A stretch of DNA of 64,000 nt from positions 3,982,501-4,046,500 of the forward strand of contig NZ_CP060825.1 of NCBI RefSeq assembly GCF_014489615.1, written 5' to 3'. Each line of letters opens with the position of its first letter. Within the stretch, counting starts at the first letter, position 1. Made by a program: the position numbers and the translations under genes. This document shows positions 41,857-51,634 of the stretch, piece after piece. The notes below the pieces were generated by a model. The model was not told the DNA's origin. It ran no database searches and saw nothing but the letters and a program-made list of their open reading frames with translations. This DNA comes from Streptomyces genisteinicus. GTDB lineage: Bacteria > Actinomycetota > Actinomycetes > Streptomycetales > Streptomycetaceae.

Positions 41857-43281
41857 TCAGTGGTGGAAGGCCGTGGCCACCGCCGTGTCCTTGCTCAGCG
41901 GATGCGGCTGGTCCCGCAGCTCGGGCAGCAGCTGCCCCAGGTCCTCCATCAGGAGCTCCGCCAGGTCCGCCGAGAAGCCGTTGCGGCAGACCACCCGCAG
42001 CACCGACAGGTCCTGCCGGTTCGCCGGGAAGGTGTACGCGGGCACCAGCCAGCCCCGCTCGCGCAGCCGGCGCGACACGTCGAACACGTCGAAGCGGGTG
42101 ACGTCCTCGGCGGTCGTGACGGCGAACACCGGCAGCTCGTCGCCGCGGGTGAGCAGCCGGAACTCCTCCAGCTCGCCGATCCGCCCCGCCAGCCCGGTCG
42201 CGATGTCCCGGGCCGCCTGCTGCACGGCCCGGTAGCCCTCCCGCCCCAGCCTGAGGAAGGTGTAGTACTGGGCGACCACCTGCGCGCCCGGCCGGGAGAA
42301 GTTGAGGGCGAACGTCGGCATGTCGCCGCCCAGGTAGTTCACCCGGAACACCAGCTCCTCGGGCAGCTCGGCGGGCGACCGCCACAGCGCCCAGCCGACG
42401 CCGGGGTACACCAGGCCGTACTTGTGCCCCGAGGTGTTGATCGAGGACACCCGCGGCAGCCGGAAGTCCCACACCAGGTCCTCGTCGAGGAAGGGGGCCA
42501 CCATCGCGCCCGAGGCGCCGTCCACATGGACCGGCACGTCGAGACCGGTGCGCTCCTGGAGCGCGTCGAGCGCCGCGCACACGTCCGCCACCGGCTCGTA
42601 CGACCCGTCGAAGGTGGAACCGAGCACGGCGACGACACCGATCGTGTTCTCGTCGCAGAGGTCCGCCGCGGCCTGCGCGTCGAGATGGAAGCGCTCGCCC
42701 TCCATCGGCACCAGCCGCGCCTCCACCTCCCAGAAGGTGCAGAACTTCTCCCAGCAGACCTGGACGTTGACGCCCATGACCAGGTTGGGCCGGGCGGAGG
42801 CGGGGTAGCGGTCCGCGTTCCGCTGCGCCCAGCGCCGTTTCAGCGCCATTCCGGCGAGCATGCACGCCTCGCTGGAACCGGTCGTCGAGCAGCCCACCGC
42901 GGTCGAGGGGTCCGGGGCGTGCCACAGGTCGGCGAGCATGGAGACGCACCGCCGCTCCAGCTCGGCGGTGCGCGGGTACTCGTCCTTGTCGATCATGTTC
43001 TTGTCGCGGCACTCGCTCATCAGGACGCCCGCCTGGGGCTCCATCCAGGTGGTCACGAAGGTGGCCAGGTTCAGCCGGGAGTTCCCGTCGAGCATGAGCT
43101 CGTCGTGGACCAGCTGGTACGCCGTGTGCGGAGCCAGCGGGCCGTCGGGCAGGCGGTGCGTGGGTGGCGCGGACGACATGCCGGCCACGGGGTCGGCCTC
43201 GCCGAAGAAGGGGTTGAGGGAGAGCCGGCCCCGTTCCTGTGCCGCGTCTCCCGGGTCCGCTGCGCCTTGGTGAAGTGCCAT
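41857..43281 (-). CDS. gadB: glutamate decarboxylase (PLP-dependent)
   Basis: 474 residues, normal for bacterial GAD. The N-terminal LNPFFGEADPVAGMSSAPPT, ARLNLATFVTTWMEP-type NLATFVTTWMEPQ, STTGSSEACMLAGMALKR, VHVDGASGAM and the PLP lysine K287 in NTSGHKYGLVYPG are visible. It converts glutamate to GABA with release of CO2 and may serve acid resistance or GABA metabolism. ATG at 43281. No GABA antiporter is adjacent. Confidence 0.93.
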   Translation of the reverse strand: MALHQGAADPGDAAQERGRLSLNPFFGEADPVAGMSSAPPTHRLPDGPLAPHTAYQLVHDELMLDGNSRLNLATFVTTWMEPQAGVLMSECRDKNMIDKDEYPRTAELERRCVSMLADLWHAPDPSTAVGCSTTGSSEACMLAGMALKRRWAQRNADRYPASARPNLVMGVNVQVCWEKFCTFWEVEARLVPMEGERFHLDAQAAADLCDENTIGVVAVLGSTFDGSYEPVADVCAALDALQERTGLDVPVHVDGASGAMVAPFLDEDLVWDFRLPRVSSINTSGHKYGLVYPGVGWALWRSPAELPEELVFRVNYLGGDMPTFALNFSRPGAQVVAQYYTFLRLGREGYRAVQQAARDIATGLAGRIGELEEFRLLTRGDELPVFAVTTAEDVTRFDVFDVSRRLRERGWLVPAYTFPANRQDLSVLRVVCRNGFSADLAELLMEDLGQLLPELRDQPHPLSKDTAVATAFHH

Positions 43282-43349
43282 ACGTCTCAGGCTCGTACGG
43301 GGGTGCACCCCACGCAACGCGAGGCGGCCGGAACCGCCCCGGGGCCGCG

Positions 43350-43715
43350 TCAGACCCGCGTGATCACGACCGCGGTGCCGTAGGCGCACACCTCGGTGCC
43401 CACGTCCGCGGCCTCGGTCACGTCGAAGCGGAACGCCAGCACCGCGTTGGCCCCCCGGCTCCGCGCCTGCTCGACCAGGCGCTCCATGGCCTGGTTGCGG
43501 GTCTCCACCAGGGTCTTGGTCAGGCCCTTCAGCTCACCGCCGACCATCGATTTCAGCCCCGCGCCGATCTGGCTCCCCAGATGCCGTGAGCGGACGGTCA
43601 GTCCGAAGACCTCCCCGATCACCTGGTCCACCCGGTGACCCGGGACGTCGTTCGTCGTGACGACCAGTACGTCGCTGCCCGGGCCCTGCCCGCCGCCGTA
43701 GTCCTCGATACCCAT
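43350..43715 (-). CDS. YbjQ/UPF0145 heavy-metal-binding-domain-like protein
   Basis: 121 residues: VLVVTTNDVPGHRV, VIGEVFGLTVRSRH, and ARSRGANAVLAFRFDVT fit the YbjQ (UPF0145) family, small oligomeric beta-rich proteins of unknown function. ATG at 43715. It precedes the decarboxylase gene on the same strand by 68 bases and could be cotranscribed with it. Confidence 0.85.
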   Translation of the reverse strand: MGIEDYGGGQGPGSDVLVVTTNDVPGHRVDQVIGEVFGLTVRSRHLGSQIGAGLKSMVGGELKGLTKTLVETRNQAMERLVEQARSRGANAVLAFRFDVTEAADVGTEVCAYGTAVVITRV

Positions 43716-43851
43716 GCGTCCAGCTTCCCGGCCCGCCGTCCCCCGCGCATCCGCGGAGGACGGTGGAACGCGGGGCCCTTCCGGTGCGTTGATACTTTGG
43801 GGCGGCCGACCACACCGACCGACCCACTTCACACACAGGAGTCCGGACCTC

Positions 43852-44547
43852 GTGAACACCCTTGCGCTCGGGCCCAGCTGGCTCGACCCGGACTATCTGA
43901 TCACCACATTCGGGCTGATCGGCGTCCTGGTCATCGTCTTCGCCGAATCCGGCCTCCTCATCGGCTTCTTCCTGCCCGGTGACTCCCTGCTGTTCACCAC
44001 CGGACTCCTGGTGACCACCGGCAAGATCGACATGCCGCTCTGGCTGGTGTGCCTGCTCATCGTGCTCGCGGCCGTCATCGGCGACCAGGTCGGCTATCTC
44101 TTCGGCCGCAAGGTGGGGCCCGCGCTCTTCAAGCGCCCGGACTCCCGGCTCTTCAAGCAGGAGAACGTCGAGAAGGCCCACGAGTTCTTCGAGAAGTACG
44201 GCCCGAAGTCCCTGGTCCTGGCGCGCTTCGTGCCCATCGTGCGCACGTTCACGCCGATCATCGCGGGCGTGAGCCGGATGAACTACCGCTCCTTCGTCAC
44301 GTTCAACATCATCGGCGGCGTGCTGTGGGGCGCCGGCGTCACCCTGCTCGGGGCCGCGCTCGGCAAGGTGGAGTTCGTCCACCAGAACATCGAGGCCATC
44401 CTCATCCTGATCGTCCTGATCTCGGTCGTCCCGATCGTGATCGAGTTCCTGCGGGCCCGCTCCAAGAACAAGAAGGCGGCCGCCGCGGGCCAGGGCCCCG
44501 ACGACTCCGCCCCGCCCTCCTCGCGGGGCCGTCACGCCAAGCGCTGA
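43852..44547 (+). CDS. DedA-family membrane protein
   Basis: 231 residues with about five membrane segments and the SNARE-associated/DedA pattern: GLLIGFFLPGDSLLFTTGLL, VGYLFGRKVGP, LARFVPIVRTFTPIIAGVSRM with the conserved Arg residues, and VLWGAG. The family includes lipid scramblase-type transporters for undecaprenyl phosphate or phosphatidylethanolamine. GTG 43852 follows ggag. The Lys-rich C terminus is cytoplasmic. Confidence 0.9.
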   Translation: MNTLALGPSWLDPDYLITTFGLIGVLVIVFAESGLLIGFFLPGDSLLFTTGLLVTTGKIDMPLWLVCLLIVLAAVIGDQVGYLFGRKVGPALFKRPDSRLFKQENVEKAHEFFEKYGPKSLVLARFVPIVRTFTPIIAGVSRMNYRSFVTFNIIGGVLWGAGVTLLGAALGKVEFVHQNIEAILILIVLISVVPIVIEFLRARSKNKKAAAAGQGPDDSAPPSSRGRHAKR

Positions 44548-44567
44548 CGACCGCGGCGCGCGACCCT

Positions 44568-44615
44568 GCGAAGCGCCCCCGCCCCGCCTCCCGGCGGCGG
44601 CCGGGGGCGCTTCGC
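44568..44615 (+). terminator. terminator after dedA
   Basis: GCGAAGCGCCCCC (44568-44580) pairs exactly with GGGGGCGCTTCGC (44603-44615), with extra pairing inside. Confidence 0.75.
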
Positions 44616-44696
44616 CGTACCGGGGAGCGTGCCGGCGGGGCGCCCGGCCGTGCCGGGGCCGTGCGCGGGGGCGGCCGCCGGGGGAGGGGGACGGCG

Positions 44697-46367
44697 TCAG
44701 AAGCCGCGGGTCCGCTTCGCCGCGCGGCGTCCGCCCGGCAGCTGCTCGCCCGGCACACCCACGGCGCCCGGGACCCGCAGGAAGAGCCGGGTCGTCTCGG
44801 CGCCCAGGTTCACCCCGATCGCGATGGCCAGCGCCAGCGCCGCCGCCTTGCTGAGCGAGGCGAGCCCGTCGTTCAGGTCGCCCCGGGCGATCGACAGCAG
44901 CCCGAAGTACGTCGCGCTACCGGGCAGCAGCGGACCGATGGCGGCCGTGACGTACGGCAGGGCCGAGGCGAACTGGTAGCGGGCCAGCATCTGCCCGAAG
45001 ATGCCCACCAGCCCGGCGGCGGCGGCCGTCGCGGCGACCGGCGACACGCCGGCGGTGTCCGCGAGCGCGCCGTACACGATCCAGGCGACTCCGCCGTTGA
45101 GCGTGACCAGCCACACCGTGGACCGTTCCTGCTGGAGCATCACGGCGAAGCAGAGCGACAGCGTCATCGCGGCGAGGGTCTGCACCCCGGGCCGCTCCAC
45201 ACTGTGGATCGCGGTCTCTGGCTGGAGCCCGGCGTCGAGCGCGAAGCCGAGGTAGAGCACGCTCAGCACGCCCACCACGATGCCGACGACGAGATAGCCC
45301 ACCTCCAGCAGGCGGGCCGCCGCCGTGATGTAGAAGCCGGTGAGCCCGTCCTGGACACCGGCCACCAGCGCCCGTCCCGGGATCAGCGCGAACAGGCCAC
45401 CGGTGATCACGGCCGACGCCCGCACCTCCAGCGGGGAGAGCGAGAGCGCCACGCCCACCGCGGCCGGCGGCATCGCCGCGGCCACGAACTGGTAGAACTC
45501 CGGCAGCCCGCGCCCCGCCGCCAGCCAGGCCAGCCGGTCGCCGAGCATCGCGCTCACCGCCGCGGCGAGGAACACCACCAGGTTGCCGCCGACGAGCACG
45601 GAGGCCGCGCCCGCGAGCAGGCCGCCGGCGAGCGTCAGCGCCCAGCCGGGGAAGGGGTGCCGGTTCCGGCGGATCTCCGCCAGCCGCCGGTACGCCTCCT
45701 CCAGCGTGACCTCGGACTCCTCGGCGCTGATGTCGTGGACCAGCTTGTACACGGCGGCGAGCCGGTTGTAGTCGGTGCCGCGCCGGCGCACCGTGCGGTT
45801 GGCCGTCACCGGGTCGTCCACCAGGGACGGCTGGTAGGTGATGGACAGCAGCGTGAAGGTGACGGTCGGCTCGCAGCGGTCCAGGCCGTACGAGCGGGAG
45901 ATGGCGAACATGGCCGCCTCCACGTCCTCGGCGCCCTCGCCGCCCGCGAGCAGCAGCTCGCCGATACGCAGCGTCAGGTCGAGCACGCGCGGCACGGCGG
46001 GCCCGGTGTCGTCCTGCCGGTGCGCGGTCTCCGGCACCGGCCGTTCGCCCACCGGCATCCGCAGCATGGCCCGCATCCGGTCCTGCCAGGGGGCGCCCTT
46101 GGTCAGCCGGACGACCGGGATGCCGTGGGCCGGGGTGAAGGCCGGCGGCGAGGTCCGGGCGCTGTAGGTGGACGGCGGCGCGAAGGCCGAGCCCTCGGGC
46201 TCGGGGGGCGGTTCGGCGACGAGCCCCTGCGGAACGGCGAACTCCGAACTGGGGTGGTCCTCTTCGGGCGTCTCCGGCTGCTCCACGCCCGCCGGAGGTG
46301 CGAACGCGCTCCGGGCTTCGTCGGACTGAGGCTTCCGGTCTTCCGGACCCTCGGGTTCCGCCACCAC
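44697..46367 (-). CDS. ThrE-family threonine/serine exporter
   Basis: 556 residues. A long acidic, Pro-rich cytoplasmic N terminus (about 110 residues) precedes the ThrE domain: LRIGELLLAGGEGAEDVEAAM, then about ten membrane segments (GWALTLAGGLLAGAASVLVGG onward), ending in a basic tail. The family exports threonine and serine with protons. The GTG pair at 46367/46364 is preceded by gagg; 46367 chosen. Confidence 0.85.
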   Translation of the reverse strand: MVAEPEGPEDRKPQSDEARSAFAPPAGVEQPETPEEDHPSSEFAVPQGLVAEPPPEPEGSAFAPPSTYSARTSPPAFTPAHGIPVVRLTKGAPWQDRMRAMLRMPVGERPVPETAHRQDDTGPAVPRVLDLTLRIGELLLAGGEGAEDVEAAMFAISRSYGLDRCEPTVTFTLLSITYQPSLVDDPVTANRTVRRRGTDYNRLAAVYKLVHDISAEESEVTLEEAYRRLAEIRRNRHPFPGWALTLAGGLLAGAASVLVGGNLVVFLAAAVSAMLGDRLAWLAAGRGLPEFYQFVAAAMPPAAVGVALSLSPLEVRASAVITGGLFALIPGRALVAGVQDGLTGFYITAAARLLEVGYLVVGIVVGVLSVLYLGFALDAGLQPETAIHSVERPGVQTLAAMTLSLCFAVMLQQERSTVWLVTLNGGVAWIVYGALADTAGVSPVAATAAAAGLVGIFGQMLARYQFASALPYVTAAIGPLLPGSATYFGLLSIARGDLNDGLASLSKAAALALAIAIGVNLGAETTRLFLRVPGAVGVPGEQLPGGRRAAKRTRGF

Positions 46368-46447
46368 TCGTCGTCCTCGCTCCCTCTCGTCCCAACCCCC
46401 CGTCCGGCGCTTCTGCCCAGTATGGCCGCGGACATGGGGCGACACGC

Positions 46448-46484
46448 GCCGCGGGCGGGACACCCAGGGTGTCCCGCCCGCGGC
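46448..46484 (-). terminator. terminator of ppa
   Basis: A 17-bp perfect stem: GCCGCGGGCGGGACACC (46448-46464), loop CAG, complementary arm 46468-46484, 20 bases past the ppa stop on the minus strand. Confidence 0.8.
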
Positions 46485-46503
46485 GGCTGCTCTCGGGAGC
46501 GCG

Positions 46504-46998
46504 TCAGTGGGCGCCGCCCTGCGCCTCCAGGCGCTTGTAGGAGGCCTCGATCTCGGCCTCGGCCTCGGCGCGGCCGACCCAGTTGGCGCCCTCGACCGAC
46601 TTGCCCGGCTCCAGGTCCTTGTAGACCTCGAAGAAGTGCTGGATCTCCAGGCGGTCGAACTCGGACACGTGGTGGATGTCGCGCAGGTGCTCGACACGCG
46701 GGTCGGAGGCCGGGACGCACAGCAGCTTGTCGTCGCCGCCGGCCTCGTCGGTCATCCGGAACATGCCGATGGCGCGGCAGGTGATCAGGCAGCCGGGGAA
46801 GGTCGGCTCGTCGAGGATGACCAGCGCGTCCAGCGGGTCGCCGTCCTCGCCGAGGGTGTTCTCGACGAAGCCGTAGTCGGCCGGGTAGCTGGTCGAGGTG
46901 AAGAGTCGACGGTCCAGGCGGATCCGACCGGTCTCGTGGTCCACCTCGTACTTGTTCCGCGACCCCTTCGGGATCTCGATGGTGACGTCGAACTCCAC
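46504..46998 (-). CDS. ppa: inorganic pyrophosphatase
   Basis: 164 residues beginning MEFDVTIEIPKGSRNKYEV. The family I signature EDGDPLDALV and the metal ligands in DYGFVENTLGEDG, together with KDLEPGKSVEG, identify PPase, which hydrolyses pyrophosphate and drives biosynthesis. GTG at 46998 is preferred over upstream ATG 47013 because ggagga stands just before it and the protein then has the usual actinobacterial N terminus. It is divergent from dacB. Confidence 0.95.
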   Translation of the reverse strand: MEFDVTIEIPKGSRNKYEVDHETGRIRLDRRLFTSTSYPADYGFVENTLGEDGDPLDALVILDEPTFPGCLITCRAIGMFRMTDEAGGDDKLLCVPASDPRVEHLRDIHHVSEFDRLEIQHFFEVYKDLEPGKSVEGANWVGRAEAEAEIEASYKRLEAQGGAH

Positions 46999-47095
46999 GG
47001 GTGGCTCCTCCATGATCAAGACATAGCAAGACGCGATTGACGGTGGTTAAGTGTCCCTCACGCACGTGGGTGATCGCGAAAGGGGCTGGTGCGGG

Positions 47096-48499
47096 GTGCC
47101 GAAGGTCAGGACGTGGCAGCTCGCGGCGGCTGCCGCCGTGGTCGGCCTCGCCCTCTCCGCCGGGGCGGTGACCGCGGCGGGACCCTGGGACACGGGTCAG
47201 CGTAAGGCCGAGCGGCAGTGGGCCGCTGCCCCCGAGCGCGCGGGTGGCGCACATCACGAGGCGGGGGCCGCGAAGCGGCCCGCACCGGCGCCCAGCGCCC
47301 CTCCGGTGCTGTCCGCGCTCGGCGGGACCACGACGCGTGCCGCGGACGCCCCCGCGCCGCCGCCCGCCGGCCTCGCGAAGAGGCTCGGCCCGCTGCTCGC
47401 CGACGCCGGCCTCGGCCCCTCGCCCGCCGTCAGCGTGATCGACCTCACCACCGGCGAGCGCCTCTACGGCCACCGGGCGGCCGAGCCGGCGACACCGGCC
47501 TCCACCGTCAAGATCGCCACCGCGGTCGCCGCCCTCTCCGCGCCGGGACCCGACCACCGCATCCCCACCACGGTCGTGGCCGCGCCCGGGGCCCGGCAGA
47601 TCACCCTGGTCGGCGGCGGCGACGCCTCCCTCGACCGTGCCCGCCTCGCGACCCTCGCCGACCGCACCGCCGAGGCGCTCCGCGAGAACGGCACCCCCTC
47701 GGTGCGCCTCGGGTACGACACCTCGCTCTACAGCGGCCCGCTGCTCCACCCCATCGGCCCCAACGACAACATCGCCCCCGTCAGCGCCCTCATGGTCGAC
47801 CAGGGCCGCAACGACCCGCGGAGCACCGGCCCCGCCACCCGCTCGGCCGACCCCGCGGGGGAGGCGGCCCGGGTCTTCGCCGATCTGCTGCGCGAACGCG
47901 GAGTGCGGATCACCGGAGCGCCCGCCCGGGGCCGCGCCGCGGCCGAGGCGGTGCCCCTCGCGCAGGTGCTCTCGGTGCCGGTCTCCGCGCTCGTCGAACG
48001 GATGCTGACCACCAGCGACAACGACATCGCGGAGTCGCTCGCCCGCCAGACCGCGCTCGCCACCGGCGGCAGGGCGGCCTTCGCCGGCGCGTCCGCGGCC
48101 GTCGCCGGGCAGCTGCGCGGGCTCCAGCTGCCGCTCCGCGGCGCCCGCTTCGCCGACGGCAGCGGCCTGGACCGCCGGGACAGGGTCTCCCCCGAACTCC
48201 TCACCGCCCTGCTCGCCCGCTCGGCCGACCCCGCCCACCCCGAACTGCGGACCGTGCTGACCGGCCTGCCCGTGGCCGGCTTCACCGGCACCCTCGACGG
48301 CCGCTACGGCCCCGCCTCCGCCGGCTCGGGCCTGGTGCGCGCGAAGACCGGCACGCTCACCGGCGTCAACGCCCTGGCGGGCACGGTGGCCGGCGCGGAC
48401 GGACGGCTGCTCGGCTTCGCCTTCCTCGCCGACGGCACCTCCTCGCCGTACGAGGCGCAGGCCGCGCTGGACCGGCTCGCGGCCGCCCTCGCGGGCTGA
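47096..48499 (+). CDS. dacB: D-alanyl-D-alanine carboxypeptidase/endopeptidase (PBP4 class C)
   Basis: 467 residues with an N-terminal membrane or signal segment (TWQLAAAAAVVGLALSAGAVTAAG). Penicillin-binding motifs are SxxK S136-K139 (ASTVKIA), SDN 307-309 and KTGT 417-420. Class C PBPs trim peptidoglycan cross-links outside the membrane. GTG 47096 chosen; the frame is open upstream to GTG 47051. Core position beside ppa. Confidence 0.92.
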   Translation: MPKVRTWQLAAAAAVVGLALSAGAVTAAGPWDTGQRKAERQWAAAPERAGGAHHEAGAAKRPAPAPSAPPVLSALGGTTTRAADAPAPPPAGLAKRLGPLLADAGLGPSPAVSVIDLTTGERLYGHRAAEPATPASTVKIATAVAALSAPGPDHRIPTTVVAAPGARQITLVGGGDASLDRARLATLADRTAEALRENGTPSVRLGYDTSLYSGPLLHPIGPNDNIAPVSALMVDQGRNDPRSTGPATRSADPAGEAARVFADLLRERGVRITGAPARGRAAAEAVPLAQVLSVPVSALVERMLTTSDNDIAESLARQTALATGGRAAFAGASAAVAGQLRGLQLPLRGARFADGSGLDRRDRVSPELLTALLARSADPAHPELRTVLTGLPVAGFTGTLDGRYGPASAGSGLVRAKTGTLTGVNALAGTVAGADGRLLGFAFLADGTSSPYEAQAALDRLAAALAG

Positions 48500-48572
48500 C
48501 CGGGGCCCTCCGCGGCATCCTGCGGCCGCCAACACCTCTCCGCGCCGCGGGTCGAGAACGTACGGTTGACGC

Positions 48573-49718
48573 ATGACGAGCATCGGTGGTGCCGAGATGG
48601 TCGACTGGAACCTCGCCGTGGCGACCGCGACCCGCTTCGTGCGGCCGGGGCCCGACGTGAGCCGGGACGAGGCGCGTGCCGTCGTCGCCGAGCTCCGGCG
48701 GCACGCCAAGGCGTCCGAGGAACATGTGCGCGCCTTCACGGGGATGATCCCGGAGGGCTCCCGTCCGCAGGACACCCCGGTTCTCGTGGTGGACCGGGCC
48801 GGATGGGTCAGGGCCAACGTGGCGGGCTTCCGCGAGCTGCTGCGGCCCCTTCTGGACAAGATGCAGGAACGCAGGCCGGGCGGGGCCCAGGGCGCCGTGC
48901 TGGGCGCCGTGGGCGGCAAGGTGACCGGCGTGGAGCTGGGGATGCTGCTGTCGTTCCTCGCCTCCCGGGTCCTCGGCCAGTACGAGACGTTCGCCCCGGC
49001 CTCCCGCGACCTCCCCGCGGGCGACCCGGCGCACCCGGGCGGGAACGGCGGCGGCCGGCTCCTGCTGGTGGCGCCCAACATCGTCCACGTCGAGCGCGAA
49101 CTCGGCGTCGACCCCCATGACTTCCGGCTCTGGGTCTGCCTCCACGAGGAGACCCACCGCACCCAGTTCACCGGCGTGCCCTGGCTGCGCGACCATCTGG
49201 AGAGCGAGATCCAGTCGTTCCTCGGGGAGACGGACGTCGACCCGATGACCTTCCTGGAACGGCTCCGGGAGGCCGCCCAGTCCCTCGCCGGGGCCCGTCC
49301 GGAGGGCGAGGAGGACGAGGGCCGCTCGCTCGTCGAGCTGGTGCAGACGCCGGCCCAGCGCGAGATCCTCGGCCGGCTGACCGCCGTGATGTCCCTCCTG
49401 GAGGGCCACGCCGACTACGTGATGGACGGCGTCGGCCCCGACGTGGTCCCGTCGGTGGCGGAGATCCGGGAGAAGTTCCAGCAGCGCAGGGCCCGCGGCG
49501 CCAGCCGGCTCGACCTGGCGCTGCGCAAGCTGCTGGGGCTCGACGCCAAACTCCGCCAGTACCGCGACGGGGAGCGCTTCGTGCGGGCCGTCGTCGACGA
49601 GGTGGGCATGGACGGCTTCAACCGCGTCTGGACGTCGCCCAACACCCTGCCGACCAAGGCGGAGATCGCCAAACCGGCGGACTGGGTCGCGCGGGTGCAC
49701 CGCAGAGCAGAGTCGTGA
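48573..49718 (+). CDS. zinc-dependent metalloprotease, DUF2342/zincin family (F420-linked annotation)
   Basis: 381 residues. The zinc site is HEETH (residues 191-195) within WVCLHEETHRTQFTG; the downstream EGHADYVMDGVG provides the further conserved His/Asp region. This actinobacterial family is often annotated as coenzyme F420 biosynthesis-associated, but the biochemical role is unknown. TACGGT 8 bases before ATG 48573 suggests a leaderless transcript. It is 73 bases after dacB. Confidence 0.88.
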   Translation: MTSIGGAEMVDWNLAVATATRFVRPGPDVSRDEARAVVAELRRHAKASEEHVRAFTGMIPEGSRPQDTPVLVVDRAGWVRANVAGFRELLRPLLDKMQERRPGGAQGAVLGAVGGKVTGVELGMLLSFLASRVLGQYETFAPASRDLPAGDPAHPGGNGGGRLLLVAPNIVHVERELGVDPHDFRLWVCLHEETHRTQFTGVPWLRDHLESEIQSFLGETDVDPMTFLERLREAAQSLAGARPEGEEDEGRSLVELVQTPAQREILGRLTAVMSLLEGHADYVMDGVGPDVVPSVAEIREKFQQRRARGASRLDLALRKLLGLDAKLRQYRDGERFVRAVVDEVGMDGFNRVWTSPNTLPTKAEIAKPADWVARVHRRAES

Positions 49719-49928
49719 ACGGCAGGACGCGGGTGGCACACGCGCGCCCCTTCAATCACCCGTCCGAGGGACCGTAGGCCGTGGATAGGCGTGCAATGCT
49801 CGGGTATTGGCTCTCTTCTGTCACCATCGACGCACTCTGAGTGACCGCCCCGGGGGCGGCCGGCCCCTGGGCCGCCCTCGACGGCATCCGAGCCACCCCC
49901 TCCCGAATCTCCACGAAGGGAACCGGAC

Positions 49929-50996
49929 ATGGGTCCCCATCCTGCGGTCGCGGCGATACGCCTGGCGGTCCGCCGCGTCCTCCACGAAGTCCTCACCCAG
50001 CACGCCGTGCACTCCGGCGGCGCCGCGCTCGCGGCCGCCTCGCCGGCCCGCGCCGCGTCCGGCGGCGTCGCGACGGATCACCGCGCGCCGCTCGTGCTCG
50101 TCGCCTGTTCCGGCGGCGCCGACTCCATGGCGCTCGCCTCCGCCCTCGCCTTCGAGGCCCCCAGACTCTCCGTCCGCGCCGGCGGCATCACCGTCGACCA
50201 CGGCCTCCAGGACGGCTCCGCCGAGCGCGCCGCCGAGGTCGCCGGACGTCTCGCCGCCATGGAGCTCGACCCCGTCGAAGCCGTCACGGTGCGCGTCGGC
50301 CGCGCCGGCGGACCCGAGGCCGCCGCCCGCGACGCCCGCTACGCGGCCCTCGACGAGGCCGCCGAGCGGCTCGGCGCGTCGGCCGTCCTGCTCGGGCACA
50401 CCCGCGACGACCAGGCCGAGACCGTGCTCCTCGGCCTCGCCCGCGGCTCCGGCATCCGCTCGCTGTCGGGCATGGCCGCCGTCTCGGGGGCGGCCGGCCG
50501 TTACCGCCGCCCCTTCCTCCAGCTCGACCGGCAGACGGCCCGCAAGGCGTGTCTGGTCCAGTCGCTGCCCGTCTGGGACGACCCGCACAACGCGGATCCG
50601 GCCTACACCCGGTCCCGGCTGCGCCACGAGGGCCTGCCCGCCCTGGAGAAGGCGCTCGGCAAGGGCGTCGTCGAGGCCCTCGCGCGCACCGCCCAGCTGT
50701 CCCGCGACGACGCGGACGCGCTCGACAGCTGGGCCGCCGACGCCGCCGCCGACGTGCGCGACGACAGCGGCGAGCTGGAGTGCGCGAAGCTGTTCTCGCT
50801 GCCGCCCGCCGTGCGCCGCCGCGTGCTGCGCAGGGCCGCCATCGACGCCGGCTCACCGGCCGGGTCGCTCTTCGCACGCCATGTGGAGGAGGTGGACCGG
50901 CTGATCACCGGATGGCGCGGTCAGGGGGCCATCAATCTGCCCGGCCGGGTTCAGGCGCGTCGGCAGGGTGGCAGACTGGTCATTCGGCAAGGCTGA
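49929..50996 (+). CDS. tilS: tRNA(Ile)-lysidine synthetase
   Basis: 355 residues. The PP-loop ATP site SGGADS starts at residue 61 (VLVACSGGADSMALA), followed by LLGHTRDDQAETVLLGLARGS and RRPFL ... VWDDPHNAD ... TRSRLRHEGLPALE. It modifies C34 of tRNA-Ile(CAU) with lysine so that AUA is read as Ile. ATG 49929 with gaaggga upstream. It precedes hpt by 23 bases, the standard arrangement. Confidence 0.95.
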   Translation: MGPHPAVAAIRLAVRRVLHEVLTQHAVHSGGAALAAASPARAASGGVATDHRAPLVLVACSGGADSMALASALAFEAPRLSVRAGGITVDHGLQDGSAERAAEVAGRLAAMELDPVEAVTVRVGRAGGPEAAARDARYAALDEAAERLGASAVLLGHTRDDQAETVLLGLARGSGIRSLSGMAAVSGAAGRYRRPFLQLDRQTARKACLVQSLPVWDDPHNADPAYTRSRLRHEGLPALEKALGKGVVEALARTAQLSRDDADALDSWAADAAADVRDDSGELECAKLFSLPPAVRRRVLRRAAIDAGSPAGSLFARHVEEVDRLITGWRGQGAINLPGRVQARRQGGRLVIRQG

Positions 50997-51019
50997 ACCG
51001 CCGAGAGAAAGCGACGCGG

Positions 51020-51574
51020 GTGAACGAGAAGGACATGGGCAGCGACCTCCAGTCGGTGCTCATCACCAAGGAAGAGATCGACGCGAAGCTCGCCGAGCTG
51101 GCGGCCAGGATCGATGCGGAGTACGCGGGCAAGGACCTGCTCATCGTCGGAGTCCTCAAGGGCGCCGTGATGGTGATGGCTGACCTGGCGCGTGCGCTCG
51201 CCACCCCCGTCACCATGGACTGGATGGCGGTGTCCTCCTACGGCGCCGGCACCCAGTCGTCGGGCGTCGTGCGGATCCTCAAGGACCTCGACACCGACAT
51301 CAAGGGCCGTCACGTCCTGATCGTCGAGGACATCATCGACTCGGGTCTGACCCTGTCGTGGCTGCTCACCAACCTCGGCTCGCGCGAGCCGGCCTCCCTG
51401 GAGGTCTGCACGCTGCTCCGCAAGCCGGACGCGGCGAAGGTCGCGATCGACGTGAAGTGGATCGGCTTCGACATCCCCAACGAGTTCGTCGTCGGCTACG
51501 GCCTCGACTACGCCGAGAAGTACCGCAACCTCCCGTTCGTCGGCACGCTCGCGCCGCACGTCTACGGGGGCTGA
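51020..51574 (+). CDS. hpt: hypoxanthine phosphoribosyltransferase
   Basis: 184 residues with the PRPP-binding loop VLIVEDIIDSGLTLSWLL and the flexible loop region SSYGAGTQSSGVVRIL. It salvages hypoxanthine and guanine with PRPP. GTG 51020 follows gagaaag; ATG 51035 is an alternative. Core gene, between tilS and ftsH. Confidence 0.95.
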   Translation: MNEKDMGSDLQSVLITKEEIDAKLAELAARIDAEYAGKDLLIVGVLKGAVMVMADLARALATPVTMDWMAVSSYGAGTQSSGVVRILKDLDTDIKGRHVLIVEDIIDSGLTLSWLLTNLGSREPASLEVCTLLRKPDAAKVAIDVKWIGFDIPNEFVVGYGLDYAEKYRNLPFVGTLAPHVYGG

Positions 51575-51601
51575 GCCCACGGGCACGCTGGGGAACCCAG
51601 C

Positions 51602-51634
51602 CCGCCTTTCCGCCGTTGGAGCAAGGGAAGGCGG
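51602..51634 (+). terminator. imperfect hairpin between hpt and ftsH
   Basis: CCGCCTTTCC (51602-51611) and GGGAAGGCGG (51625-51634), one mismatch; a smaller GCTGGG-GAA-CCCAGC hairpin precedes it at 51587-51601. Confidence 0.45.

Noticed and set aside
44049..46784. 911-codon plus-strand frame across the dedA-thrE region
   Set aside because: It is antisense to thrE and in the wrong frame for dedA; composition is Arg/Gly/His-rich and lacks any domain.
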